Below are positions 34,759 through 45,905 of a DNA stretch of 64,000 nt, piece after piece (the first letter of the stretch is position 1; every line of letters starts with the position of its first letter). The notes under the pieces are model-generated. The model ran no database searches and was not told where the DNA came from. It worked only from the letters and a program-made list of their open reading frames with translations. The position numbers were made by a program, and so were the translations under genes. Source of the DNA: Cymodocea nodosa (lineage: Eukaryota > Streptophyta > Magnoliopsida > Alismatales > Cymodoceaceae); assembly GCA_036874045.1 (NCBI GenBank), contig CM072345.1, forward strand, positions 4,489,501 through 4,553,500. The letters run 5' to 3'.

Positions 34759-35874
34759 ATGGAATTGATACAATTACCGCTGGACACACTAAGGGAAGTA
34801 TTGAGTAACTTGTCAGCTAAAGATCTACGCTGGCTGTGTTGTGTATCAAAGGAAATTAAAGACTATGTTAGAGAAAAATATTTTCATGGACTACAAGCTA
34901 CAAAAATGACTAAGATTAGAGATGGATTCATATGAAAGTCATTTAATCGTAGTTCAATTAGCCATGAATATCTGAATATGGAAGAAACTACTGGAATTCC
35001 ACTCAATACATTAGAAGGAATAGATCATATTATGAGGATGGATGAAGGATTAATTATATACAGGACTAAACCAAGGTATGCAATTCTATTACATGATATT
35101 TTGATTAGAAATCCTATCACAAGAGAAGAATGGAATATAGGAAAACCTAATAAATATGAAGTACCAATTAAAAATTGTGGGTCGGCTTTAATATTTTCTG
35201 ATAAAAATTCGACAATTCCTGAAAAATTATATTATTGGAGACCTACAGGAAAATGGGATGAAGATTTATGCTTGAGTGTGTATAATTTTCTGAATAGATC
35301 TTAGATTGAAAACACTTTGATATATCTAGGATAGAAATCATTAATTAACAACATGCATGTCATACTTGATGGATATCTATATCTAGTCATAGATATATCA
35401 GTTGCATTTAGATCTGATTTATACATAGTAAGCATAGAAATTTTGCCTATATCGAGAGAAATAGCTAAACTACCATCTACAGAATTTGATAAAATTCAAA
35501 TAGAGATGTGGTATAATGAATATGATGATCCTACTTTATGTCTAATAAGATGGTGGGATGAGTTGATGAAATTTCAAATATGGATCATGAAAGACATAAA
35601 TGAATGGAAGTGGGAAGAAGAATATATTGAAATAGATGTAGAAATAGAAACTGCTACATTATCCTAGAACCGAAAAGGATCTGTTTCTACATTTCATTTC
35701 ATTAATGGTAATACACTTGTATTTAGCATTGATAATATATTGCAAGTTTACAAATTAAGAAGGAACACGAACTGTATTAAAATAGAATTATTAGTAAGAA
35801 GAATTATGCCTAAAAAGTTTGCTTGGACTGACACGTTTATTCCATTTGTTTCTACTTTTCAATCATGTTCTTAA
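34759..35874 (+). pseudogene. F-box / F-box-associated protein gene copy captured in element M
   Basis: An ATG at 34759 opens MELIQLPLDTLREVLSNLSA-KDLRWLCCVSKEIKDYV, a clear N-terminal F-box (LPxDxLxxVLxxLxxxDLxxLxxVSK). It is followed by text typical of F-box-associated (FBA/kelch-like) domains: ILIRNPITREEW near residue 115, DGYLYLVIDIS, FDKIQIEMW, MKFQIWIMKD with EWKW, and a C-terminal INGNTLVFSIDNILQVYKL then FAWTDTFIPFVSTF, ending at 35874. About 370 codons stay in one frame with about four in-frame stops and no shift, matching the usual length of such proteins. It has no visible introns. Host F-box proteins pick substrates for SCF ubiquitin ligases. Its place between capsid and 3' end suggests transduction of a processed host transcript, though an old part of the element family is also possible. 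Confidence 0.75.
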
Positions 35875-37649
35875 GCTGTGATTTTGTGCTTTTAATGTTG
35901 TGTGTTTTCCGCATTTACTTTTAGAAAAATTTTAGTTTTAGTTTATTTTCTAGAAAAAAAAAAATATATCAATCCAGTTTGTTAGTATCTATGCTAGGAA
36001 ACTAACTGGCTTGCTTGTGAGCCACCAAAGGTGTAGGAGCCTGGGTTCCACACAAGACAATGATTTATAAATATCTGTTAACTGTTATTTTGTTATATAT
36101 TCTACTTTTATCTGTGAATAAAAAGTTTTTGAGAATCAAAAATCGAAATATGCAGAAGGAGATACAAACGAAACAAGGTATGTAACTGATTACTTATCTT
36201 GAATTTAGATTTAAACTCATTCATTGAGTTAGGTGCTAAATCAACGAAATTGTATTCATGTCTGCTACAATTACCGTATTTATTGTCAAATCTTTTACAT
36301 TGAGGACAATGCAAAATGTAGGTATGGGGGAGGTAATTAAAGTAACAGCCATGTAAGTTTGTTAATTAAAGGAATTAAAATGGTACTGTAAAGGAATTAA
36401 AATGGTACTGCAAAGTTTGTGGAAATTGAAATTTTTTTATGAACTTGCTGTAACTATCCGATAATTGAGACTATAAAATTTTTATAAACTGTAACTACTT
36501 GAATGTTATATTTAGAAGGCTATATAAGATGCTATAGAATTTACTATTTATGCAAATCTAGATATAGTATCTTATGTTTTTTTTTCTGAATTTCATGAGT
36601 TTAACAGTTTCACAATTTTAAAATGAAATCAGAATGCTTAATGAAAAATCAGTAAATTATCTGAAGTCTTGAAAGAGTTGAGATGTGAATTCTAGATTAA
36701 ATGAAATACATATGATTAAAGATACATTTAATTTGACTGATTGAACTTGTAGAATAATTTATGTGTAGATCTTATTAAACTACAAAAAAAGTATGAGCTT
36801 ATTGTTATGAATTCATATTTTCAGTAAATGATAGAAGCAAGACTATTTGAGATTGGTGTTTTATTACATCTGTATTAATGAAATACATACATATACAGTT
36901 TGTGAAAAAGAAAAAAAAAAAAGAAAAAAAAAAAAACTTTGAGAGTTTATTGACTAGTTTGATCACAAGCCTTTTGTACTTGAGTAGATAGGTATGTAAG
37001 GATTGTTGACCTGTAAAAGGACTCTTGAAATTTGGCAACCTAAGATCCTGATCAGATCTAGGATTGTTGACTAAAAACTCGTTACATGGGTACATTAGAA
37101 AGCTCTTGTATGATTCAAGCTTGTCAAATTAACTTTTAAAGTACAAAAATACATATACTGTTCTGAAAAGATATAAGTGTTTTGTGAAATACAGATATCT
37201 TTTGAATCGAGTATATTTTCTGTTATCTAGAATTGTTGAAATATGAATCTAAGAATTGACCTTTGAAGTTGTTTAATGTAGATACAATTCTTTATTCTAC
37301 TTGTCTTAATCATATTGAATTGGATTGTACTTTGATTCGTATGTTGTTGAAATTTCTTCTAGAAATCTTATTGGAAAATTCAGGATGACAGATGATGAAA
37401 AGAAGAACAAATGATTATATAATTAAGACCTATGTGATGATGATATACTTTGTATGTAATTTGCATATATTTTAAGTATATTTGCAAGTTGAAGAGGAGA
37501 AAACAATGTTAAAACAGATTATTGAAACATACAGAATTTCTATATAATAATACAAGTTCTTATGCTGAACAGAAGAAAAAAGGAAAAATTAATTCTAGCA
37601 CTTTTAGAAAGACCAATTAATTAGATCTTAGTTTGCTAAGGGACTAGCA
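35875..37649 (+). other. 3' untranslated internal part of element M
   Basis: No coding signal. It contains a conserved purine signal (36297-36333), a two-copy 22-bp repeat GGAATTAAAATGGTACTGnAA at about 36370-36413, and an A-rich run at 36908-36936. The stretch 36950-37140 matches 57400-57600 in reverse complement, showing it is a shared family 3' region. Confidence 0.6.
36297..36333 (+). other. Conserved GAGGACAATGCAAAATG / GGTATGGGGGAGG signal (internal purine tract)
   Basis: TTGAGGACAATGCAAAATGT is followed by AGGTATGGGGGAGG, about 1.3 kb before the 3' LTR. The same signal is at 40398-40435 (plus) and 58113-58088 (minus), at similar distances from their LTRs. A 'GAGGACAATG...TTTGGGGG' signal is a known mark of plant Athila/Tat-type gypsy elements. 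A role as a second plus-strand primer is an inference. Confidence 0.65.
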
Positions 37650-37669
37650 AAATTTAGGTATGGGGGGAG
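37650..37669 (+). other. Polypurine tract of element M
   Basis: AAATTTAGGTATGGGGGGAG directly precedes the TGTTTAG of the 3' LTR. Related tracts precede the LTRs at 11115 and 41301, and that of the minus element at 56836. Confidence 0.85.
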
Positions 37670-39849
37670 TGTTTAGAATGAAAGTACATAATATTAATGG
37701 TTAAATGATGGTTAATTGCATAATATTTAGCTTATCATATGAGAATTAAGTTATTTTGTTATAAGTACACAGTTATATGCTTTAATGAAAGAATTTGCTT
37801 AATTTTAGGGAATTAATGTTAATTTAGTGCATTTCTGAATTGTCGATAAATTGCAGGCTGTGAAATTCTTAAGTATCCGAATTTTCTATTATTTCAGACA
37901 GTTATGTTTAACGTACCGAGGAGTTATGTTTAAATTACCAACAGTTATGTTCTAAAAGAATATTTTATTATTTCCTAAAGTACACGTGTCGAAACCATAA
38001 TGCATGACTTAAGTGGACTTTCAGTGAGTTATCTCTAACTATCCGAAATTGCAGTTGGGCATCGGATAGTTATATGTGTAACTATCCAAAATCTCCTTTT
38101 ATTATAAAACTGCTAATGACACGTGTCATGTTCTGGAAGAATGACTTAAGTGGATTTTCGATGAGTTATCTCTAACCATTCGAAATGCATCTAGGCATTG
38201 GATAGTTAGACTTGTAAGTCTCTGAAATATTTCTTTATTATAAAACTACTGATGACACATGTTGTGATCTAGAAGATTGATTTAAGTCGTATATTGGTGA
38301 GTTATCTACAACTATCTGAAATGCATCTGAGCATTGGATAGTTAAGTCTGTAACTATCTGAAATGCATCTAGGCATCAAATATTTAAGTTTGTAAGTATT
38401 CGAAATGCACCTGAGCATCGGATAGTTAAATTTATGCACGTGTTTTATAGTTAAATCAACGAAGCATGTCCGTTGAGTTATCTGTAACTCCATAGACCAT
38501 TTATTTTCTAATATGCCATTGTAGCGGTTGCAGGAACAGAACAGTTGGAAGAAAAAAACCACGATTGCACGTATCACATAGGAATTCACTCATTGAAGGA
38601 AGAAGAAATCATCGTCGTTGATATGAATGAAGGAAATCCAATCGATCATTTAAGCAGAAGTAGTTACCACTGAAGAAATATAAAAGAAAAAAAGCAGTGG
38701 GGTGGTAGCCGATGGGTGTGGCTAGTGTGCGTAGAGGAGGATCACCGAACTTTCTGCAGGTAGCGTTGGCAATTCTCTAAAGTACCACACCAACCATCGG
38801 AGGTCTGTGAGGATACTTTCTTGATGTCAGGTCGATTCCGAGCCAAACACAATGCCTGACAACTACTGTGAGGAGTGATCACGTTGTGGGAAGGGAAGCC
38901 ATTTTCACCAAGCGTCGACGCATATCTCAGGAGATCGTAAAGCTTCTAGCCTTGACTTTAGGTTGATGCCTGTATGCTGAAGAGGAGATCATCTTGCAAT
39001 TCTGGACTCACGATTCTATAGGAAGAGGAGACAGAATTGTAAGTGGTTTAATTATCAGTGGTGTAATCGCATTTCATGTAGTGACGGAAGTATTTACTGT
39101 CGACTAAGATTACTTTACATTTCACCTTTCGCCCATTTTCATGCTCATATCAAAACAAAAATACCAAAAATAACTTATCTGTGTTTGTATTTGGGTATTG
39201 TATTGTTTGTTTTGTATCGTGATTAATGTTATCTTTGTCAGTGTTATGATTGTTTTATGTTTGTTTTAGTTTTACAGTTTACTAAAATTGGTTCGTTCGA
39301 TAGACTTAAAGATTTTAATGGTTATTGTTTGAATTATTTGAATGTTAGTATTGCCTAATGATAAATCCAGTGTTTACTAACATTAAAGAGTTTAATTGAT
39401 GTTATTTACAATCTGTGGAACCGCCTAATGGTTGGCCAAATTCCTTTGTAAATAGCAATATTAAATAGGAAAGATAGGCTCGTGGAGTTAACTTAAGTCC
39501 ACGAGGTTAGTCCGTTGTGTTAATTGTAACTCAATGGAGAGCTTATTGAATATATAAATTTGATTGTTAAAAATGGAACAATTCGCAATTCTTAAGCAAT
39601 TCCCTATGGGATCGACCTGTACTTGCACACTAATACAATAGACACTATGCACTTGCAGTTAAAATACAAATTGGAATTAATATCTAATTTGTGTGAAAGG
39701 TTGTTTGTTTACTTCTAAAAAGGAATTCAGTGATATAGGCATAAAGATAAATTAACTAAATAAAAATAGAAGTTAACAAAACTAAGTTTTTCTAGCACGT
39801 TGCTAGGTAACCAATCAAGTTTTCTGGTGCCATGCTGGAGATCCAAACA
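37670..39849 (+). repeat. 3' LTR of element M
   Basis: 2180 bp, TGTTTAGAATGAAAGTACAT...GGAGATCCAAACA, followed by the TAACT duplication. It has the same 134-bp array (about 37978-38440), TATA-like box (38678-38686) and two terminal 32-bp primer-site-like units as the 5' LTR. Differences from the 5' LTR are mostly C/T and G/A. Confidence 0.92.
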
Positions 39850-40102
39850 TAACTCCACAAACTAAATGCATTAAGTTTACTATAATCAACAGAGTGAGCA
39901 TATTGTGAATATACACTAAACTATCACTATGAAGATCTATAGTCAAATTGATTTTGACCATTCTCTATGGGTTTGACTTATACTTGCATACTTATACAAT
40001 AGATGTTATGCACTTGCAGTTAATTTAACAAACTAAGTTACTAAAATTAGAAATTGTTCATGAAATTACTTGTTACCTATAAAAAATATACTTAAGTTGA
40101 CA

Positions 40103-41300
40103 AGACACATATCAATATATCAATAGATACATTTTACTTTTACTTCTATTGTGTTATTTTTGATGAATGAAGGATAACTCAAGAACAAAGTTCAAAATAC
40201 ATCGATTGAATTGTGAAGAACAAGGTACGTCCATTACGATTATCTTGCATACAATTGTTATTATAATGCAATTCATTGAATTACATGATAACTTAACAAA
40301 TTAAGTCTGTTGACTTAATCAATAACTCAACGAACCTAGTTTATTCTATTCTATCATGACTGCTACCATGTAATGCACATATTGCTAAATTATTACATTG
40401 ATGATAATGCAAAATGTAAGTATGAGGGAGAGATAGTTAATATGCTCATTAGCAAGAGAAGAATTTGTTTTTTAGAAAACAAGAATGTTTTGTAGCTTTT
40501 TGAACATTTTTCGATGAGTTTATGAAACCTTCTAAAAATGAAACCTTCCAACTAGTTTGAAGAGAGAACCTCATTTTTAGAGTATTTCCCTTAAATAGAG
40601 AGGAAAAATAATTCCTAGCTATCTTTGAATAATCTCTACTACTGTGTATTTTCATCTTTATAATGGGATTAATCAAGACAATTAATGAAAGTAAGATATC
40701 TCGTAATATTAAGGGCAAGGTACTCAAATTTTGTTTATTTGAAAATTATCTTCCTCATATAGTATTCTCTTTAATTCTTGTCTTGCCTTAGGGATTTTTC
40801 CTTTATCATACCATGAATCATCATGATCAAGGGAAGTTAAAGTTTTGACTATCTGAAAAAAAAAAGGGAGGGGGAGAAAAAGAAAAAAAAATCTCTTTCC
40901 AAAATTTATTTGTCCCCATTCATTCATCCTAAGCCAAGATAAGAAGATTTTACAATCAATGAGGAAACAATTATTCTTTGTAGATATTATTTTGAGTTTG
41001 TTACCAAGATGTATTAATATTTCTAGAGGATGAGAATATATACATGAAGTCTTGATTAATGTCATCATTTTAATAAAATACATTTGGTTGAGATTAGAAT
41101 AAGATAGTAAAAAATCATTGCATAAATCTCTATTTGTAGTGATATATTGTTGTGATTAACTTTTTGAGAATGGACTTTGAAGGAAGGCATAAATTTAATA
41201 GAATTGGTAATGTAGTCCTAGCAGTCCATGAAGAAAAAGATCTAAATCATGATCATAGTAGGTTTGCTAAGGGACTAACAAAACTTAAGTATGGGAGAAG
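40103..41300 (+). mobile_element. 3' internal remnant between the second and third LTR of complex X
   Basis: It follows the LTR end at 40102 with no protein-coding domain. It carries the conserved ACATTGATGATAATGCAAAA / GTATGAGGGAGAG signal (40398-40435), aligns with 10370-11114 in its second half, and ends in TTAAGTATGGGAGAAG before the LTR at 41301. A LTR-internal-LTR-internal-LTR array like this commonly results from recombination between related copies. Confidence 0.75.
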
Positions 41301-41719
41301 TGTTTAGAATGAAAAAATGCAAAATATTAAAGCTTAATGAATGGTTAATGGCATGTTATTTAGCTTATTAGATGAGAATTAGGCAATTATGTTACATTTA
41401 CCTAAACTTAAGGCTTAATTGAAAAATAGACATAATTTGAAGGAATTAACATTAATCAAGTATCATTTCTAGATGGTTGAAAAATTCCCTTTATACATCA
41501 TATTACATGTTGTTTACACCTATGTAGTATTTATATATAACTAGTTCTATTACTAACTACAAGGCTAAACGAGTCCATTGAACATGTAACTTAACGAAGC
41601 GAGTTCATTGATTTAGTAGTTAAGTCAATGGAGTTAATCCATTGAGTTATGTTAACTCCATAGACTAGTTATTATCTAATGTGCGATTCTAAGCAGTTAT
41701 AGGAAAACCACTATATATA

Positions 41720-43490
41720 TGATATTTGTGCACATTTTTATATGATAATTCATGCATTTTATTTCTTGAAACTCAAGTCATATGCACTTGTATAAGAAAA
41801 TACATGTTAATCATATTTTTATAACATTGCATGAATATGTGCACAAATGCACCCCTTTAATGCATATTTTCACTAAACATACTATATGTTCATATGCTTG
41901 AATGCATGATTTAATAATTCATAGACCAAGGAAGAGATTTTATAGGATTACAAAAGATTATCAAGGTATTGAAATAATTTGATATGGCCACTTACATTTT
42001 ATACACTATAGTTATGAACTTGTGGACATTAAATGCGATAATGTGACATTGGTTATAAATGATTTTAAATACATGTTACTAATTGATTCCATCATGGATG
42101 AACTTGCATTCCACATTTGTAAACATGTTAAAATAAATGTTACATACCTTAGAAATAAATATATTCCAAGTTCATAACTAGAGTTATTTTTGGCATATAT
42201 TACTAACATTACATGCATGAGTTAAATGACTTTGATTATAGGTTAATGAGGGCCCTTGGATCAAGCATTAGGATTATCAATCCCTTGATGATGAGAAGGC
42301 CTATAAATAGGCCTTGGGAGCTACGCAATTCAGTCCCTCTACCCCTCCAATTTCAGAATTCCCCTTGAAGTTGCAAGCAAGGAGGTGAAGGAGCTCCACA
42401 CTTGGTGTTTTCTCCTCCAAACAGCTCTTGGAGGTAGGTCTCTTCCCTCTCTTGTCTTCTCCACTTTCTCTTTTGGCATTCCTCACCATTAGGGAGGTTG
42501 AATTATTGCTGCAATTACTGCTTGAGGTGTTGAATCTGTGGAGGAGAAGAGAATTGGAGAGACAAGCAAAGGTGTGGTGAATTGTCTTCAAGAGTGCATT
42601 CCATTTGTTCTACATAGTGTTGCATTCCCTTCAGTGTTGGACCTCCAATCTATGGAGGGAACAAGTTGCACTCAAACATGGAGAATTAGTGGAGAAGGTA
42701 GACATCTAACTTGGTTGGAAGTAAGGAGGTGACGTCTCTTGTGGAGATACCATTGGAGATTGGTCTTAAGGTGACGAGATGGACTATGAGTTGGGATGAA
42801 GTTTTTTGTATTTTCTGTTTTGATGTTATGTGTTTGTGTTTTGTAATTCAATGTTGTTCATGTGTTTTCATGTATTGTGATGTTGAATTCTTGTTGTTCT
42901 TTCAATACTTGTCCTTATTAACTTTATATGTAGTTTCCTTGCTCATAAGGTGTTTGATTCTTTGATTCTTTGAGTTGATTCACTTCATTCTTTGTTCTAC
43001 TAGCTCTAACATAGTTTAGACATTTTTTTACTAAACTCTAACATCTAGATTTCCTTAGATCTTCTTGTTTCTTGCTTTGATTTAGTGTTCTAAGCATACA
43101 TGGCCATAAACGTATGGTTATAAGGACATGTATGCTAGAGCTAGTGTAGATAGCATGGTATAATGTTATGTAGTTTCTTCTCTTGTGTATGGAGTAGTAA
43201 ATTGTTTTTGTATGTTGCATTCCCCTGAATGATGGATAGAGAAGGACATGAATGAGTTTTCTCATGACTAATTTAAATCTACATGAAGTCATTCCTAACA
43301 TATCCGTAATTGTTAAGGCAATCATGTGATAAGAATATATTCATACAAGGTATATCTATAAACTCTAAATGATTTTATTTTAATTACTGTTCTCCGTAGA
43401 CTCAACCCATTCTTACATGATTTCTATAAGTGACTCTGTATGCTTGCAGTTATAAATATTAAAACTTAGTTTTGTGTTAATTTCCTAACA
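41720..43490 (+). repeat. Solo LTR (S3), same family as S1
   Basis: 1.77 kb, beginning TGATATTTGTGCAC and ending TTTCCTAACA, TG...CA. The flanks are TA-rich (ATATA left, TATAA right), so the target duplication cannot be fixed. It shares with S1 a GGnCCCTTGGATnAA block (near 42248) and the terminal GCTTGCAGTTATAAAT block. A canonical TATA box follows the first of these. Short ORFs inside (for example on the minus strand at 42301-42591) look random. Confidence 0.7.
42300..42311 (+). promoter_or_regulatory. Putative core promoter of solo LTR S3
   Basis: CCTATAAATAGGCC is a textbook plant TATA box (TATAAATA). It sits about 580 bp into the LTR and just before a GC-richer, transcript-leader-like stretch. 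This fixes the LTR sense as plus. Confidence 0.6.
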
Positions 43491-44496
43491 TATAAACCGC
43501 TAACAACCTCATTATATGATTCATGCTCATGATCTCTATCGTGAAATGAAAAAGCAATTACAACCATTGATGTGTAGGAAAGAAGAATCCAACAAGTCAT
43601 TTTGGCACTAGCAATTGTTAATGAAAAAGAAATATAAAAGGATTGAAAGAAATTGAGAAAGGAAGGTGGAAGAAAATAGTCTCACTCACTGTAGAAAGCG
43701 TTGTATATTCCTTGAGATATCTTCCTTTACCACCACTCACTAATCATCAAAGGTTTGTAGAGATAATTTCCAAAGTCAAATCAATTTTGAGCAAACTGTG
43801 GTGATGACAACCACTACAAAGAAGTGATCACGTCGCATGAAGGAAATGTTTCTTTATCAAGCACTAAATCATCTCTCAAAAGGTAATTAAAGCTTCCAAC
43901 CTTGGTGTCGGGTCGATTTTGATTTGCTGAAGAGGAGGTCATCTTACAAAAGTCTAGATTTGCAATCTAGTAGGGAGACAAGCGCTTGACAATAAGTTGT
44001 TAAGTTTTTAGAGGTGTAAACATGTTGTGTGTAATGTTGGATGTCTTTTATTTTTAATAGAGAGCTTGCCATTCATCAATTGTCTACCTTAAGGAACTTT
44101 AACATTTATGTTTACATCTACATATTTATTATGTTATTTGTTTGTATTATTTGTTTATAAGTGTTAAATGTTGTGTGTTTATTCTATTTTAGTCTAGTAT
44201 GAAAACAATGACTTTATTTTGTAACTAGTTTGTTTAAATCTCTAAAATTGTGCCTTGACTATTTGCTATTTAAATTCATTTGGAAGTTAAATCTATTTGT
44301 TGTTAAATTCGATATAAATAGCAATTAGAGAGCGTAAATTTATTATTTGAATTCTCTAGGATCACCTAATGGATGGCTGAATCTAGGTGCAAAACAATTG
44401 TCATGAAAGTCACAAATCTATTCATTGAGTCATCTTTAACTCAATAAAGGTAATTTGTTGAGTTATTTGTTAACTCAACGAACTTAGTCTATTGAG

Positions 44497-44704
44497 TTTT
44501 TTTTTTTTTTTTTTTTCATGGACACTCAAATAGCCTGATGAACAGTAGGAGTATCCATGTAGGTGAGAATGTGTGACACTCCATGGGCACTCAAATAGCC
44601 TAGTGAACACTAAAAGTGTCTATGTAGGTGAGAATAGGTGACACTCCATGGATACTCAAATGGCTTGGTATACACTAGGGGCATCTATAAAGGTGAAAGT
44701 GTGT
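44497..44704 (+). repeat. Poly-T run and three 65-bp tandem units
   Basis: Twenty T residues (44497-44516) are followed by units starting at 44517, 44582 and 44647, each CATGG(A/G)(C/T)ACTCAAAT(A/G)GC... with the shared words GTAGGTGAGAAT and GTGACACTC. Period is 65 bp; the third unit is the most diverged and runs into the copia LTR start at 44705. The sequence matches nothing else in the window. Confidence 0.85.
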
Positions 44705-45905
44705 TGTTAAGACCAAATGGCTTACCAGAGAGGGGGTGAATGGTAATTTTTAGTTATGTTAATAGTGTATTATAATCTACATGATTATGGCTATCAATTT
44801 TACTGAAGTACAATTAAATTTATAGGTTGAAGCATGATAGAGAAGGATAAATAAAGCAAATAGAAAATTTTTAGGTGGTTCACCACTAATGGCTAGTCAC
44901 CCCCAAGGATTACTTGGGCTTCACTAAGTATTTCCAAACTTATAATCGCTTGCTTTAAGGTTAAAGTAAGAATCAATCATTTATGTTATGCTTTCTGGTT
45001 GTAGCTCAAACCAACCAATCTTCAAAAGTTTTAAGGTTGAAAACTTTAGCAAACCAACCACTTGAATCAAAGATTTGATGCAAAGAGCTTTTCACTTGAA
45101 TTTCCACTTGCTGCAATTTCATCTGAAATATTTCTGTATAGCTCTATGTATATGTGTGTATGATATGTCATGTATGTTCACTATTACTTGTTGATCATAT
45201 TTATACCAAGGGATGCAACAATCATATTTCATTCAATGATATTTGTCATTTTGTAATTACTGTATTAGTTAGTCTCAAATATAGTAAGTTATCATTGTAT
45301 GAGTAATAGAACTAAAATCTTCCTATATTTCTGAATTTTTGGATAATTATCTTTGAAACCTTTCGAAGATTTCCCTGAAACCTTCTTATTTGCCTAGAGT
45401 GTCTTTCTTTCTATGTCACATGAGATTTTAAGTTAAACATGTGAGAACTTTTAAGTTTGAACCATTTAGTTGAAACCTTCTAATCTTTTTTGCCTTTCAA
45501 AACATTTCATTTGAAACCTTTCGAAAACATTCTTGAAACTTTCTAATTTCTTGAGAAATCTCTTTATACTAGTCACGTGATTTTTTAAGTTTGCCATGTG
45601 AGTTCTTTTTAAGTTTGGATACTTGGATTTGTAACCTTTCAAAATGACTTGACTTTCAGATAGTTTCACTTCAAAACATTCTGAAAGATCCTTTTGAAAG
45701 TATCCAATATTTTACTTGTTATTTTTCTGCTTATCACGTGATTTTTTAAGTTCTTCACGTGAGATCTCTTTAGTATCGATTCACTAATTCAAACCTTCCA
45801 AAAACCCTTGTCTTTCGGATAGTTAGACTTCAAACCTTCTAAAAGCTTTCTATAAAACCTTTCAAACATATTCTTCTTTTGGATGGTTGCTCCTAAAACT
45901 GTCCC
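44705..45905 (-). repeat. LTR of element C
   Basis: It is the reverse complement of the LTR of element F over most of its length, for example GGTTCACCACTAATGGCTAG (44878-44898) against the 48790 and 55090 regions. It runs from 44705 to about 45905, where homology to the F LTR start is lost. It contains repeated (C/T)TTTCGAAA-like and CACGTGA words. Confidence 0.8.

Larger units (their letters stand above)
26006..39849 (+). mobile_element. Element M: end-complete Athila-like gypsy element carrying an F-box gene copy
   Basis: 13,844 bp with TG...CA ends and identical TAACT duplications at 26001-26005 and 39850-39854. Parts in order: 5' LTR 26006-28228, primer site 28236-28252, zinc knuckle, linker and protease (28333-29600), C-terminal integrase (to 30196), a repeat-rich spacer, envelope-like ORF (about 30750-31948), a segment shared with the element B LTR (about 32510-32840), gag capsid (about 33231-34572), F-box-type gene copy (34759-35874), purine signal (36297-36333), polypurine tract (37650-37669) and 3' LTR 37670-39849. 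I recognise no RT or RNase H. The LTRs differ by very roughly 7-9% in their first 240 bp by eye, mostly transitions, which suggests an insertion a few million years old. It looks whole at its ends but its coding parts are broken in several places. Confidence 0.9.
11115..40102 (+). repeat. Middle LTR of gypsy complex X, split into four pieces by three insertions
   Basis: The LTR starts TGTTTAGAATG at 11115 and ends near 40102 (...ACTTAAGTTGACA). Its own sequence is 11115-11305, 13305-13905, 25451-26005 and 39850-40102, roughly 1.6 kb in total. The joins are supported by target duplications: TATAT/CATAT around 11306-13304, GTTTA/GTCTA around 13906-25450, and TAACT/TAACT around 26006-39849. Joining order matches the uninterrupted LTR of element A read in reverse. 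A TATA-like ATATAAAAG lies near 13587. Confidence 0.85.
41301..44496 (+). repeat. Third LTR of complex X, split by a solo LTR and cut short at its end
   Basis: It starts TGTTTAGAATGAAAAAATGC at 41301. Own sequence is 41301-41719 and 43491 to about 44496. The second half shows the conserved block (43640-44060, TATA-like ATATAAAAGG near 43634) and AACTCAACG modules near 44450-44495. The usual LTR end is not seen; a poly-T run and an unrelated tandem repeat follow. Confidence 0.8.

Noticed and set aside
40449-41083. Two adjacent minus-strand frames of 92 and 119 codons
   Set aside because: They are antisense to the untranslated 3' internal region of the gypsy family, and the homologous stretch 10370-11114 does not keep the frames.
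42301-42591. Open frames on both strands (42301-42591 minus, 42538-42965 plus)
   Set aside because: They lie inside a solo LTR downstream of its TATA box and overlap each other; composition is low-complexity and Ser/Cys-rich with no family resemblance.
44497-44516. Transcription terminator (poly-T)
   Set aside because: A Pol III terminator would need an upstream Pol III gene, and none is seen; a retroposed tail or slippage is likelier.
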